A DNA stretch of 64,000 bases from NCBI GenBank assembly GCA_025716815.1, contig JAIXMN010000041.1:62001-126000 (forward strand), in the 5' to 3' direction. This stretch comes from Dichotomocladium elegans (taxonomy: Eukaryota; Mucoromycota; Mucoromycetes; Mucorales; Lichtheimiaceae). Position numbers and translations under genes: made by a program. This document shows, piece by piece, positions 45,951-57,220 of this stretch (position 1 is its first letter; the number at the start of each line of letters is the position of its first letter). The notes under the pieces were generated by a model. It searched no databases. It saw nothing but the letters and a program-made list of their open reading frames with translations, and was not told where the DNA came from.

Positions 45951-46014
45951 TACTGTCTGTAGAAGCGCAGTGTTATGAACAGTAGGGCTATGACACTAAT
46001 GTCTAAAGAAGATA

Positions 46015-47045
46015 CAGGATTTTTACTTTCCTCTCGTACAGTAGTGGGGAAATAAAACCAAGGTGTAAGTAATTTTAAAAGCAGGAAGGTTGGTCTCAAC
46101 ATGTTTCATTTTAAATCCACAAAAAAATAAGGGAAGAGACAAGGTCCGCCACTGAAAAGACGTAGGGGGAGTAAGTAAAGGTCAAAGTCTAAGTAGAAGA
46201 CACAAGGCGCAGGATAAAAAGATTAATCGGGAAGTAACAAATAAAAGGTGTGATTTTCGAGGCACAACACAGTGCGTGGATAATACCAGATATTAAGTGG
46301 AAGTAGCAAAGTGTGAATAATATTAAACGCTAGAGTGACACACACGCACTCGGATATTTTTTTGGTGGCACGGGAGCAATACCAAAGTGAGTGTTTATTA
46401 GTGCTGAGCAACATATAATCGGTCAAAGGAGAGTCAGAACACAAGCTACCATTAATATTTAATAAGGTATGGGACTTTGAACAAGTATTTGCTATTATGC
46501 ACGTTGAGGCTGGCCAGCTTTTACTATAAAAGGAGAAGCAAAGAAGAGTACTCTAGTGAAGAGAAGTTCCGTTATAAAAGAAACTAAAGACAGCTGGCTG
46601 GGACTCCCACAAGAAAATTTTTATTGCTCTTCTTCCACGCTTTTTTTTTTACTGTGCGCATTCAAACGCAAAATCGGAAAATCGTCATGTTTCCCAAGCT
46701 GAGATTGGCGCCGAACACCCCGCAGACAACTCAAGGAAAGACGAATGCCCCACTTTTGACGCGTAAGATTGTAAAGCTCGCTTTTGTGGTAACTGCCATC
46801 GTCAAGTTCTTTAAGATGCTTTGTAAATCCGCAAGTGATTGGCTCTTGCAAAGATTACAAAGCACATTCAGTTCTGCCGAAAAACGAATAAAGTACGAGG
46901 CCGTCGTCTTCAACACTTCGGACGTGGTGCAAAGAGCTTGTTGATTTTGCCAACAAACTTATATTTATATACCACAAACAAACGCTCGCAGGCTAGCGAA
47001 GGAAACACGGAAAGGAAGGAATAATCAGTGAGGCTCTGTTGCAAT
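46015..47045. repeat. LTIR-3 left terminal inverted repeat
   Basis: 1031 bp. It carries CTATAAAAG at 46525-46533 as an inward TATA-like signal, followed after about 150 bp by an ATG frame beginning MFPKLRLAPNTPQ that could be a 5' exon. The same occurs mirrored in the right arm. Confidence 0.88.
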
Positions 47046-47065
47046 CAGTCGAGTGCTTGCTGGAA

Positions 47066-48058
47066 ATGAGTATGAGATCTGAGAAAGGATGTCGAGAGTT
47101 GCGGCAGCTGACTGAGAGTAGACTGGCGCAGGTTGTCAGTGCTTGTGAGGTTTCATTACTCGACGCAAGAGGTAATTAAAAGGTTGAATCGGGATCCATT
47201 GAGTTGCGAAAACCAAAAAGTGTGATGCATTACGACTGTGTGTGTGCATAGATGGTCCTATCTACTCATGGTGGCCTCATTTGCAAGCTACTGTTCTTCA
47301 GCCCCGCGTTGATGCACAATCTGCACCATCCATCAATTTAATAGATCACATATAGGTCTAAGCTGTCAACTCAAGAGAAAAAAGAAACCTGGACGCACGC
47401 AGAAGATTACAGAGGAGGGACGAGCCTTCATTGATGATTTTATCGCCAAATACAATTCTGCGACTTTGGTACAAATCCAGACCGCTTAACTCACAAAACT
47501 TGATGTCCAACTCGGCTTGTCCACCATATACAAGTATTTGACGAGGCAGTGTCGACTGTCTCTTAAGCGTGCCATTTTTTACCTGGAGAAAAGGAATGCT
47601 GACGAAACCAAAGACAAGCGTTTGGCGTACGTCCAGGAATGGATCTCATCAGGAGCACTGGATTACGAGAAGAATTGCGGTTTCATTGTTGAGGCATCTT
47701 ACAACCTCTCGATGAGCCGCAACTATGCGTGGTCTTTGGTTGGTGAGCCAGCTCGAGGCATGGTTAAGAAGATGCACACGCGACCCCGCACATTACTAGC
47801 TGCAATCTCCCATGAAGGGTTGATAGGTGCTTCCATTAAGGAAGGTAAAGGTGGCACCAAGAGCTCTGACTTTCTCGCCTTCCTGCAGGAGGTGATGGAC
47901 GACCTGGACCGCGATGGACGTCGAGGTTGGTACCTGGTTTGTGATAATGCGGCAATACACAAGACCAAGGCCGTCCGTGAGGCAGTGGAGGGCCGGGGGC
48001 ACCATATGGTGTACTTACATACTCACCGTTCCTTAACCCAATTGAGGAATTCTTCTGA
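47066..48058 (+). pseudogene. LTIR-3 Tc1-type transposase, broken
   Basis: A possible first exon starts at 47066 (MSMRSEKGCRELRQL...). The main frame runs from about 47385 (KKPGRTQKITEEGRAF) with TAA at 47487-47489. It continues with LDYEKNCGFIVEASYN, where the first catalytic Asp of VVIDEAS is replaced by V. It then has LVCDNAAIHKTKAV (second Asp), a frameshift near 48022, and YSPFLNPIEEFF (Glu) just before TGA at 48056. It is homologous to the LTIR-2 transposase. Nonsense, frameshift and the lost Asp make it non-functional. Confidence 0.8.
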
Positions 48059-48146
48059 AAAGTGAAGACCGTTTTTCGACGAGTGGCGGTGGACGTCGAT
48101 CGCCGAAAAGCCCATACCTTTCCCCTCCCACTCGTTATTACTCGCC

Positions 48147-48566
48147 ATGAATAGCTACGACGCGATGGTGATGACGGTACGCTGCCCAGCAGCGAAGACA
48201 ACCGAAGAGGATTTGCTCGCATTTGTGAGCAAAATCATCTCCCATTACAGGGAGATCCCATGTGAGAAGCCTCGACTGATGTTCGACGCAATGCCAGCTC
48301 GCTTTGAGTCGAGTATCATCACTTTGGCGAACCAAAACGGCTTTCTGGCGTTTTTCCTTCCTCCACTTCGGTCGGGCACATTAAACCCAACTGACGCAAT
48401 CTTTGCCACGATCCAAGAGACACTTCCGAGGGGTAAAGAGATTGACGACCGGGATAGGGTTGCCTGTCGCTTCCTCACCATAGCAAACGACTTGCCTCCG
48501 CAGGTTTTTCTCGAGGCCATTTGCAACACATTAGGTCTCAGCATTCCTGTGTCTAATACACAATAA
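48147..48566 (+). CDS. LTIR-3 second gene, C-terminal half of a transposase-like paralogue
   Basis: An open frame of 139 codons that aligns by eye with the later part of the second gene in LTIR-1 and LTIR-2: TTEEDLLAFVSKII with FTTAQEMLDFAGEV, LMFDAMPARFE with WYFSFDILPEE, and TLNPTDAIFATI with the NPIEEFF region of DD34E transposases. The second Asp is present and the catalytic Glu position is Asp (NPTD). The N-terminal half, including HTH and first-Asp region, is missing because the frame starts directly after the broken transposase. It may be a fragment, but it is open to its natural end, unlike its neighbour. Confidence 0.5.
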   Translation: MNSYDAMVMTVRCPAAKTTEEDLLAFVSKIISHYREIPCEKPRLMFDAMPARFESSIITLANQNGFLAFFLPPLRSGTLNPTDAIFATIQETLPRGKEIDDRDRVACRFLTIANDLPPQVFLEAICNTLGLSIPVSNTQ

Positions 48567-48576
48567 AAGATGGTTA

Positions 48577-49608
48577 ATTGCAGCAGAACCTCACTGATTA
48601 TTCCTTCCTTTCCGTGTTTCCTTCGCTAGCCTGCGAGCGTTTGTTTGTGGTATATAAATATAAGTTTGTTGGCAAAATCAACAAGCTCTTTGCACCACGT
48701 CCGAAGTGTTGAAGACGACGGCCTCGTACTTTATTCGTTTTTCGGCAGAACTGAATGTGCTTTGTAATCTTTGCAAGAGCCAATCACTTGCGGATTTACA
48801 AAGCATCTTAAAGAACTTGACGATGGCAGTTACCACAAAAGCGAGCTTTACAATCTTACGCGTCAAAAGTGGGGCATTCGTCTTTCCTTGAGTTGTCTGC
48901 GGGGTGTTCGGCGCCAATCTCAGCTTGGGAAACATGACGATTTTCCGATTTTGCGTTTGAATGCGCACAGTAAAAAAAAAAAGCGTGGAAGAAGAGCAAT
49001 AAAAATTTTCTTGTGGGAGTCCCAGCCAGCTGTCTTTAGTTTCTTTTATAACGGAACTTCTCTTCACTAGAGTACTCTTCTTTGCTTCTCCTTTTATAGT
49101 AAAAGCTGGCCAGCCTCAACGTGCATAATAGCAAATACTTGTTCAAAGTCCCATACCTTATTAAATATTAATGGTAGCTTGTGTTCTGACTCTCCTTTGA
49201 CCGATTATATGTTACTCAGCACTAATAAACACTCACTTTGGTATTGCTCCCGTGCCACCAAAAAAATATCCGAGTGCGTGTGTGTCACTCTAGCGTTTAA
49301 TATTATTCACACTTTGCTACTTCCACTTAATATCTGGTATTATCCACGCACTGTGTTGTGCCTCGAAAATCACACCTTTTATTTGTTACTTCCCGATTAA
49401 TCTTTTTATCCTGCGCCTTGTGTCTTCTACTTAGACTTTGACCTTTACTTACTCCCCCTACGTCTTTTCAGTGGCGGACCTTGTCTCTTCCCTTATTTTT
49501 TTGTGGATTTAAAATGAAACATGTTGAGACCAACCTTCCTGCTTTTAAAATTACTTACACCTTGGTTTTATTTCCCCACTACTGTACGAGAGGAAAGTAA
49601 AAATCCTG
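48577..49608. repeat. LTIR-3 right terminal inverted repeat
   Basis: About 1032 bp mirror of 46015-47045, with one poly-A/T length change and two substitutions near its inner edge. Confidence 0.88.
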
Positions 49609-49892
49609 TACCAGCAAAAGCTACTGATGGTTCTAGAGACATCCTTTTTCTAGAAGAGTCGACATGACATGACTGGTGTGGTGGGGAAGTGATTGTGGAG
49701 CAAGTTCCAGAAGATGCCAGGAAGCGCCATGGCATTTTAGCTTCCGAAAGGCACGTGAACAAGAGGGATGTTTGGGATCACGTGCTTCGAATTGAGTGCT
49801 TGGGTCGACCGGGATTTCTGGGCTTGAATCTTTGCCTTGATTTGGCAGTCGTGGAGCCAAAACTCCATTCGTCCACGACAAGAAAGAAGTGT

Positions 49893-49974
49893 GACAACAT
49901 GGCCGAGCGGTTAAGGCGTGAGACTCGAAATCTCATGGGCTCTGCCCGCGCAGGTTCGAGTCCTGCTGTTGTCG
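49893..49974 (+). tRNA. tRNA-Ser(CGA)
   Basis: 82 nt without intron. The acceptor stem GACAACA pairs with TGTTGTC. The A box is TGGCCGAGCGG and the B box GGTTCGAGTCC. The anticodon arm TGAGA-CTCGAAA-TCTCA gives CGA, and there is a long variable arm (GGGCTCTGCCC) as in serine tRNAs. The 5' flank GAAAGAAGTG is shared with the second tRNA-Ser in this window. A Ty3 LTR begins 3 bp downstream, and the first T-run (49987-49991), a likely Pol III terminator, lies inside that LTR. Confidence 0.95.
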
Positions 49975-49977
49975 CTA

Positions 49978-50315
49978 TGTCGACTATTTTTGGCGGATAA
50001 ACTGTTGTCGCAACATTACTCTTGGCGCACATGACACTTGTCATTTTCCTTTTGGTTACACATTGCTCAGCAGCAGCCTTAACGCTGTGCAACATAATTG
50101 CTGCGCTTGCTGCGCTTGCTGCGCACATCTTGTCATCGTTATCATCATGCTGCGCATGCTGTGCTTTTACACATTATAGAATAGTATAAATATCCCCTTC
50201 GACTACATGAATAAAGGACATATCATATATTCTTATCTCCTATCAGTAAAAGGGCTATACGTCTATTTCCATATTCTGGCTATTGGATTACCAGCACAGA
50301 TTTACGAATACGACA
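49978..50315 (+). repeat. Ty3-C 5' LTR
   Basis: The start TGTCGACTATTTT and end ACGACA are assigned by comparison with the Ty3-D LTR (TGTCGT...ACGACA). It contains a short TGCTGCGCT repeat (50099-50160), a TATA-like AGTATAAATA near 50185 and ATGAATAAAGG near 50208. Confidence 0.7.
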
Positions 50316-50326
50316 TTTGGTAGCTG

Positions 50327-51390
50327 ATGCAAAGTTACGATTCATCAGACAACAATCCTTTCAAGAACAAAACAAGTTTCCAAGAATATCGTACGCAAGA
50401 CAGTGATTCCGAAGAAGAAGAAGTTACAACGAGACAAGAACCAAGCTTTATAGACGAATCAAGTATGGACCAAAGACAACAAGGACAAGCTAGACGAACA
50501 CCTACCTTAGAGGAACAAATGTTGTTGCTCATGACAGGCATGCAGCAGCTATTACAAGGAAATCAACGCAGCAACAATTTCACAAGGCCGAAGCTCCCTG
50601 AACCAGACACTTACCAGGGTGACCGATCACCAGGCTCCATTGAAAGCTGGATCCGTACCATGGAACGATACTTGGAACTGACATCATTGGAGGAACATGA
50701 ATGGGTAGCATTTGCTGTTATGAAGCTACGAGGAGAAGCCGAGGAATGGTGGCAACAGCGTTCAATGCTTGGACCTGAGGTATCGGCATGGGCTGATTTT
50801 CGGAAACTGATTATTGTCGAATTTCGCCCACTTAATGCAACGCAACAAGCCCGTAACAAGTTGGCTGTACTACACCAAACCGGTACAGTTACAGATTATG
50901 TTTCCCAATTCCATGGCGTTCGCATCCAGATCCCTTCAATGACTGACGAAGAAGCACTGGACCGCTTCACAAGAGGTTTGCAAGACGATATCCGAGCTCA
51001 TGTCGTAACACGTTTTCCATCCACCAGTGAAGAAGCACAGCATATGGCGTTGGCGTATGAAAGTGCTCGTAACATTCGCCATGAATTGACCAATGGCCTA
51101 CAAACCCGTCAAGTAAGAATACACCAGAATACCTCCGCAGTGACGGTGTTGCTCCCATGGACCTCGATGTCATCCGCCATCGACCCAACCAGCTAGGATG
51201 GAGGAACTATGGAGAGCAAGCCCGTTTTCGATCCAATTGGCCACCAAGGAATCTACAGGACAAGCAGTGTTACACTTGTGGTGGTATGGGTCATGTTGCT
51301 CGTATGTGTCCTTTGCAACCGTTGTCTCGTGCTTCGGTTCATGGACGTCAGCAAAGCAGTGATTTAAAAGGCCAAGCGTGGAAGGAGTGA
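50327..51390 (+). pseudogene. Ty3-C gag, one frameshift
   Basis: Starts at ATG 50327, 12 bp past the LTR. It has an acidic N-terminus, a retrotransposon gag core (GSIESWIRTMERYLELTS, WVAFAVMKLRGEAEEWW) and FRPLNATQQARNKL. The frame slips near 51130-51160. PMDLDVIRHRP continues in another frame with the zinc knuckle CYTCGGMGHVARMC and ends at 51388-51390, overlapping the pol frame start (51378). Ty3-D, its close relative, has the same gag without the slip, so this is a mutation. Confidence 0.8.
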
Positions 51391-53294
51391 AGGGATCCTC
51401 ACCATGCTCTAAACAATCCCTTCATGTGATGCAACAAGTCTCATCATCACCTCAAGTTCTGGAAGCCAACCTTATTGACTTGGACATTACCGAAACTACC
51501 GAACAGCATGATTCCCAGGAAGTATCGCCATCCAAGGACAACAGCCTATACGACAATAAGATCTACCAGGATCACGCCTACATTGATTCACTGTATTCAA
51601 TAAAGGAAACTGAATTGCCTCTGTACCCTATTGTTTGCAATGGTGTCACTGTGAGTGCCCTGATTGATAGTGGTGCTACTGGTTCATATGTCGCTCCCCA
51701 TATCATCACAGATCAAGTCTCGACGAAGGTACCAAGTCGTGTTGTCGAAACTGCGGGTGGCCATATGCTATCTATCGACAAGCAGGTGACCTTGGTATTG
51801 GACATTGCGGGATACAAGCACAGTGTCGATGCCTTTGTGCTGGATACCAAATTTGACGTTATTCTCGGACGCGACTGGTTGAAAGCGGTGAATCCAACAC
51901 CGGCATGGGATATTGACACTTGGCAGATCAACAAGAACGGTCAGCAGTACCTGCTACGTCCCAAGCATGAATGCACCATCCCTGAATTGGCCTACTTACT
52001 TTCTGATCGACAAGTTCAACGACATACGCGCCAAAAGCTCGTTTCAGAATTGTATCTTTGCTTCGTCAAATCTTCTGATGATGTTGCAAACAACGATTCT
52101 GTACAAGCATTACTCAATGAGTACAAGGACGTGTTTCAGGACAAGTTACCTGGCTTACCTCGCGAACGTGAGGTTGCCCATATCATTGACACTGGAGACG
52201 CTGAACCAATTAATCGCCCACCTTTCAAGATGAGCCCTTTGGAGTTGGATGAATTACGTAAACAGTTGAAGGAGTTGCTGGACTTGCGCTTAAATCGCCC
52301 CAGCACTTCACCTTGGCGTGCACCGGTCCTTTTCGTACGCAAGAAATCTGGCGAGTTACGTATGTGTATTGATTACCGCGCCATCAATCAAGTCACTAGA
52401 CGCCATGGTCATCCCTTGCCGCGTATCGATGAATGTCTAGAACGCCTTAGTGGTGCCCAATTCTTCACAAGCCTTGATTTGAAAAGCGGATACCATCAGT
52501 TACGTATCCGTGATCAAGATGTCCCCAAAACGGCCTTCAATACACGCTATGGTTCCTTCGAATGGCTGGTGGTTCCCTTTGGTCTTCGTAATTCACCAGC
52601 GTTGTTCCAGTCCACTATGAATCGAGTACTCCACGATTTCCTCGATGATTTTGTCATGGTGTATCTTGATGATATTCTGATCTATAGCAAGACCAAAACC
52701 GATCATGAGGTGCATGTTCGCAAGGTATTGGCTCGTTTAAGGGAGGAGGAGTTGATCGCCAATATTCGCAAATGCGAATTCTTCAAGACCGAGTTGGAGT
52801 TTTTGGGCTTTCGAGTATCTGGTGCAGGCACATTGCCTTCAACAAGCAAGATCAAGGCGATTCAAGATTGGCCTGTACCCACCAACGTGCAAGAAGTAAG
52901 ACAATTTATCGGTCTGGCATCCCATTATCGACAGTTCATACGCGACTTTGCCGCATTGGCGTCCCCATTAACCGACTTGACAAGGGGTACAGGAGCGAAG
53001 AAGAGAAAAATTATTTGGTCTGACGAGTGCCAACGCGCTTTTGAGGAAATCAAGTCCCGACTTTCTCAGGCTCCCATCTTAGTGCCACCTGATCCTCACA
53101 AGCCGTACATCATCGAGACTGATGCTTGTGACTATGGTGTGGGTGCAGTACTTTTGCAAGAGGGACCAGATGGCGTTCGACACCCGATTGCATTTGAATC
53201 TAAGAAACTGTCACCAGAAGAAAGGTCTTATCCGGCTCAAGAAAGGGAGATGCTCTCAATTATTCATGCATTACGGACTTGGCGATGTTTCATT
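51378..53294 (+). pseudogene. Ty3-C pol, truncated after RNase H
   Basis: The protease has SALIDSGATGSYV near 51660. RT has a complete fingers-palm region with MCIDYRAINQ, SLDLKSGYHQL, VPFGLRNSP and MVYLDDILIYSK near 52660, and RNase H has YIIETDACDYGVGAVLLQ near 53115. The reading frame is open until Merlin begins at 53295. Integrase is lost. Confidence 0.85.
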
Positions 53295-53490
53295 GGCTGA
53301 ATGGGAGTATAGCACGCCACACTTTCAATCTGACCTAGATGGTGCACCAATCATGCTACAAACATAAAAATTATATATTCTTATAGCTCTAAATAAGGCG
53401 CATCGTGTAACAATATTTTAAACCCCGACACATATATAGTTCGCTTCGTCTTTAGGTTTCAGCTTCTTCTTCTATTATAGTATAGGTCTT

Positions 53491-54869
53491 TTATTTACTA
53501 TTTCGAACTCTTTTACTAACAGGAAGGATTTCTTCCTCACTATGCTCACTTTCACTGAGTTCCTGATCATCTACAACTGCTGTACCTACTATTATTATGT
53601 GTGCCAAGCAACTGGATAGTTATATCAACTTACCATTGTCAACATCAGGCTCCATAGAGAGAACCTCTGTAAGGGTTGAGTGATCCTCTCTATCTCCTGT
53701 GACTAGGTGGGTCTCTAACTTGGAGAATGACACCTCTCTAAATGCTTTTAAAAGGCCAGACCAGATAGCACCTTCATATTTTCGTCTCCAGATAAACTCA
53801 ACAAGTTTCCATGGCATTGCCTTCTTGGTTCTCTGTCTAGCTGGGACATTCTGTTTAATGCCATTCCAAGTACCTATATCTATGTTAAGAATAATGAAAA
53901 CCTTGCTTATATATACTGCTTACCCTCAATTGTGTTTGTGCATGCACTAGTTTTTGGGTCAACAAAGTGCAAACTATGATTCACCCTGTCAAATTTGATA
54001 TCCCTTGACTCCTCTGTATCCTTGATCCAGTCATATGCCTTCCAGCAGTCTGCTATAATATGGCTCCCTAACACTTATATAAGTAAGTCTAATACTACCA
54101 ATACTAGGAACTTACCATCAAGAATATAGGTGTTTACTACTTCCTTAATAGTCTCCATGCTTCTGTCAGGAACAGTGGTCAAAAAGGCCTTTCTTCTCTT
54201 GGTCCTTTCAACACCACCAATCACCCATACACCATCCACTCTATGGCCCTTGGCATATTTTCGTTTCCCAAACTTGGATTCATCAATTTCAACAATGATC
54301 CTTTCGCCATTTTCATCACGGCCTCCTATTAATAATGTTTAGATAAGTAATAGTTACTAGTTTCTATAACTTCCTGTATATACCAATTTGACAATCTCCA
54401 ATAGTAAGGTCTGCTTCCATAAGCCTCATTAAATCAAGGATTATAGTCCTTGTTGTCTTGTGATCAATTGCCCATAGAGTAGTTTGTGCCATTAAAGGTA
54501 ACTTGAGCAGGTAGAAGTAGATTACACCAAGGACAATATTTGGTTTGACCTTTCTACCACCAAAAAAGGAACCAGCAAGGATAGACACAGAATTCTTTCT
54601 TCCACAAGGACAGGTTCTTGAACTGCACCTCCAGTAAGGTACCTTCCCAGTAGGTGAGACTATGGCCATTTTAGATCCTTCTGGGCAGAACTTCTCAGGA
54701 TATAAGGCCCCAATATCAAGTAGCCATCTAGTTTAGACATTTTAGATATAGTAAACTACTACTACTTCTAGTTGACTTACTTTGATGCCTGAGCAGGGTC
54801 TAAAAGAATAGGTGCTATATCCTTGAAGGTGGGAGTGCTTTCCATAGTAAGTGTGGTAGGAGTAGACAT
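53491..54869 (-). CDS. Merlin transposase (copy 2), six exons
   Basis: Exons (minus): 54781-54869, 54384-54727, 54116-54325, 53924-54067, 53634-53873 and 53491-53585. It is the same 373-codon product as in copy 1, with the catalytic set IIVEIDESKFG, HIIADCWKAYD and TNTIEGTWNG. All introns are 48-58 nt, and intron 3 is the MITE-free 48 nt version. It has no visible defect, so this copy could supply transposase for both. Confidence 0.88.
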
Positions 54870-55087
54870 ACAAAATAGAATGGGGGATATATACCAAGCA
54901 GGAAACTATGCCCTTTTATACATTTTTCAGGTTCTATAGATCATCAAAGATAAGCATGTGATTATCATATGATTATCATATGATTATTTCCGATTGGGTG
55001 ATATTTTTATTCGATTAGTAATGAAATCTGAGATCATACAGTACATTTCATCAAGGCTTTCTACAAAAATATAAAAGTGCAAGCTGC

Positions 55088-55248
55088 AGGGGCTGGGGAT
55101 TGAACCCAGGACCTTTCCATTTCGAATCCGACACCCAGGAATTAAAAAATACATGTAAAGTATAAATTGCAAAAAGCAGGGGATTGAACCCAGAACCTTT
55201 CCATAACCCACCCAACACCCTAACCACTTCCACAGACTAAACAATTTG
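55088..55248 (-). repeat. two tRNA-like modules inside Merlin copy 2
   Basis: Same arrangement as 39010-39170, shifted by 16078 bp: two GGGTTCAATCCC B boxes on the minus strand with a preceding A-box-like stretch. Confidence 0.5.
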
Positions 55249-55723
55249 GGAGCCTTCAAAAACATATGGTAGATGAGGCAGTCATACACCTTGATTTTGA
55301 GGTTTCACGGGCTTTGTATCACCTTAATATAGTAGGGACGACTTTCACATAAAGATTGCTGTATTTATTGCTATAGTTATGCAGCTAAAATATTGTAAAA
55401 TTGGCATTGAAAAGAAAATGGTCATTAATTGCTGAAAAATAGTAGATTCAGGTACTAAAAATGAATGACAAGTTATAAAAGTTTTCCAGAAATAGATCAT
55501 AACCATTCAGGGAGTATGGTATGGTGTGTTTATAGATAAAACAAAGAAAAAACAAGTTTTCTAGGGGAGTGCCATAGTTAGCGGGGTTTGAAATTATCAT
55601 TTTTGGATTCCCCGACCCATTTTACATATATAGGCAACGTTGTGTAACACAAACATATATATTATTATAGTAATATATAGATATATATATTTAGAGTGTG
55701 GCGTGTTATACTCCCAGAGATCC

Positions 55724-57220
55724 CAACTTAAAGAGGGCGGTGAGGGCGGGGACTAGGAGACCAGAGATGGGTGTCAACATCTCGGCACGCAGATGGTCAA
55801 CGCCAGGCGCCTTCCGGCGCGCGACGACTTCCATTGCGTCCTTCACGGATGCCTCGTCAAATGGGCACGAATCATCCACCGAATGTGGACCAGGCGGTCG
55901 AGGGGGCGGGGCAGCACGGACACGAGGGAGATAGTCTCCAGCATACACTGTCGTGAGATGCTGGGCCATCCGGGTCGCGGCAACAGTGGGGCCAGCAGGG
56001 TCGGTGAATGTCGGGTGATGGGTACGACGTTGGCGGATGCGTTTTATGGAGGCAGTTGTGTTGGAGAACTCGTCGCTAGCCAGTTTGGTGCAGAATTCAC
56101 GCCATGTTTGCCGGCGCCGTCGTTGTAGCAAGGAACGAAACTGTGAGGCAGCCTCAGCGTGTCGACCATGCCAGTAGAGGCGGTGAACACCAATCGCTTG
56201 CCGGCGGCGGCGGTGACAGAGCTCACGTTCTTGAAACGCGGCTTCAAGTGGATCGGTCCAAAACCAGTCCTTGATCGTGTGGCGGTGGGAGCGTCGCCCG
56301 ACAGAGTCGTCGAGAGCCTGGTGAATCGCTCCAGTAAGCGATTCAGCAAGAGTATCGAGGTCGGGTTGCACCTCATCATCGGCCAGTGCAGCAGCAATGC
56401 GCTCGTGGACTGGCGAAATATGGTCAGCGAATCGGTCCTGATATTGATGGCAAGGGTCGGGGTCGGCCAGTTTGCTCAGACGCCAAAGAAGACGAGGGTG
56501 TGCGATGCGGTTGGGTGGCTGTGCAAGTTGGAACGAGAGGTGAACAGGTCGATGATCAGAGCCGAGGTCTAAATCATGGTCAATATGGAGCTGCGGCTCG
56601 AGCAGCTCATCGGTACTACAGAAAAGGTCAATGATGCTGGCTTCGTCTTGGTCTACACGGTGTGCAGCGTAAGTTGGCTGTCCGAAAGCAAGGCGAGAGT
56701 TCCAGCAGATGATGCCCTGCTCACTAAACCAGTCGGCAAGGAGAGCACCACGAGCATTGGTGCGAGAGTCACCCAGGAATCGGGCGGATCGTCCATTAAA
56801 GTCGCCGCAGATAATTGTGTTGGTGGTACTATGATGAGCATTGAGGGGGAGGGAGGAGAGGATATCTAAAGCTGCGGAAGTGGAAAGGGAATGGGATGGG
56901 GGAAGGTACAGGCAATGGATGAGGGTATCAGCTATTTGACAGGAAAGGACGTGAGGGGAGGAAGAGGGGAGGACATGAATAGGATATGGGCAGTCGGGGT
57001 GGACAAGCAGAGCTATGCCCATCCAACCGCGATGTGAGTTAGGGACAGGTAATGCATATGTGTGATATTGATCCCATGCTGTTGGATAGCGATGGGGAGA
57101 GAGGAGCCATGTTTCGGTGATAAAAATGAGCGTAGAATTAGAAAACTTACCTATAATAGGCGAGATGGCCTGCTTGGCAAGACCATTCGCATTCCAAAGA
57201 GTGATAGTGATATCACACAT
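55724..57220 (-). pseudogene. LINE ORF2: AP-endonuclease domain and RT start, truncated
   Basis: ATG at 57220 overlaps the ORF1 stop. The EEP endonuclease motifs are in order: ITLWNANGL, LIFITETWLL, TIICGDFNGRSA, ASIIDLFCS and LDLGSDHRPVHLSF. The endonuclease nicks target DNA to prime reverse transcription. Near 55790, ARRKAPGVDHLRAEML matches the first block of LINE reverse transcriptases. It is cut at ALFKL (55724), so the catalytic RT core is gone and the copy is dead. Confidence 0.88.

Larger units (their letters stand above)
46015..49608. mobile_element. LTIR-3: 3.6 kb Tc1-like element with 1.03 kb TIRs
   Basis: The ends are CAGGATTTTTACTTTCCTC and complement, with TA at 46013-46014 and 49609-49610. 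The arms 46015-47045 and 48577-49608 are nearly identical mirror images. The core holds a broken Tc1-type transposase followed directly by the 3' half of the second gene, as if an internal deletion had fused the two. It lies only 62 bp to the right of LTIR-2's target duplication. Arm sequence is unrelated to LTIR-1/2 apart from the CAGG start. Confidence 0.88.
49978..53294 (+). mobile_element. Ty3-C: plus-strand Ty3 next to tRNA-Ser, 3' truncated by Merlin
   Basis: 5' LTR 49978-50315 (TGTCGAC...ACGACA), a primer-binding-like TTTGGTAGCTGATGC straight after it, then gag and pol. Pol ends at 53294 inside RNase H (HALRTWRCF) where Merlin copy 2 starts, so integrase and 3' LTR are missing. It is closely related to Ty3-D (59087-64000), with the same post-LTR sequence and the same RT motifs. 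Confidence 0.85.
53295..55723. mobile_element. Merlin element copy 2 (MITE-free), no matching TSD
   Basis: 2429 bp with the same TIRs as copy 1, and identical to it in every stretch compared except for the MITE. The flanks are GTTTCATT on the left and CAACTTAA on the right, so there is no 8 bp duplication. The left flank is Ty3-C pol and the right flank LINE ORF2, both truncated exactly at the Merlin ends. Confidence 0.9.

Noticed and set aside
49778..50128. Minus-strand frame reading through tRNA-Ser(CGA)
   Set aside because: It is the antisense of a structurally perfect tRNA gene and an LTR; no protein motif.
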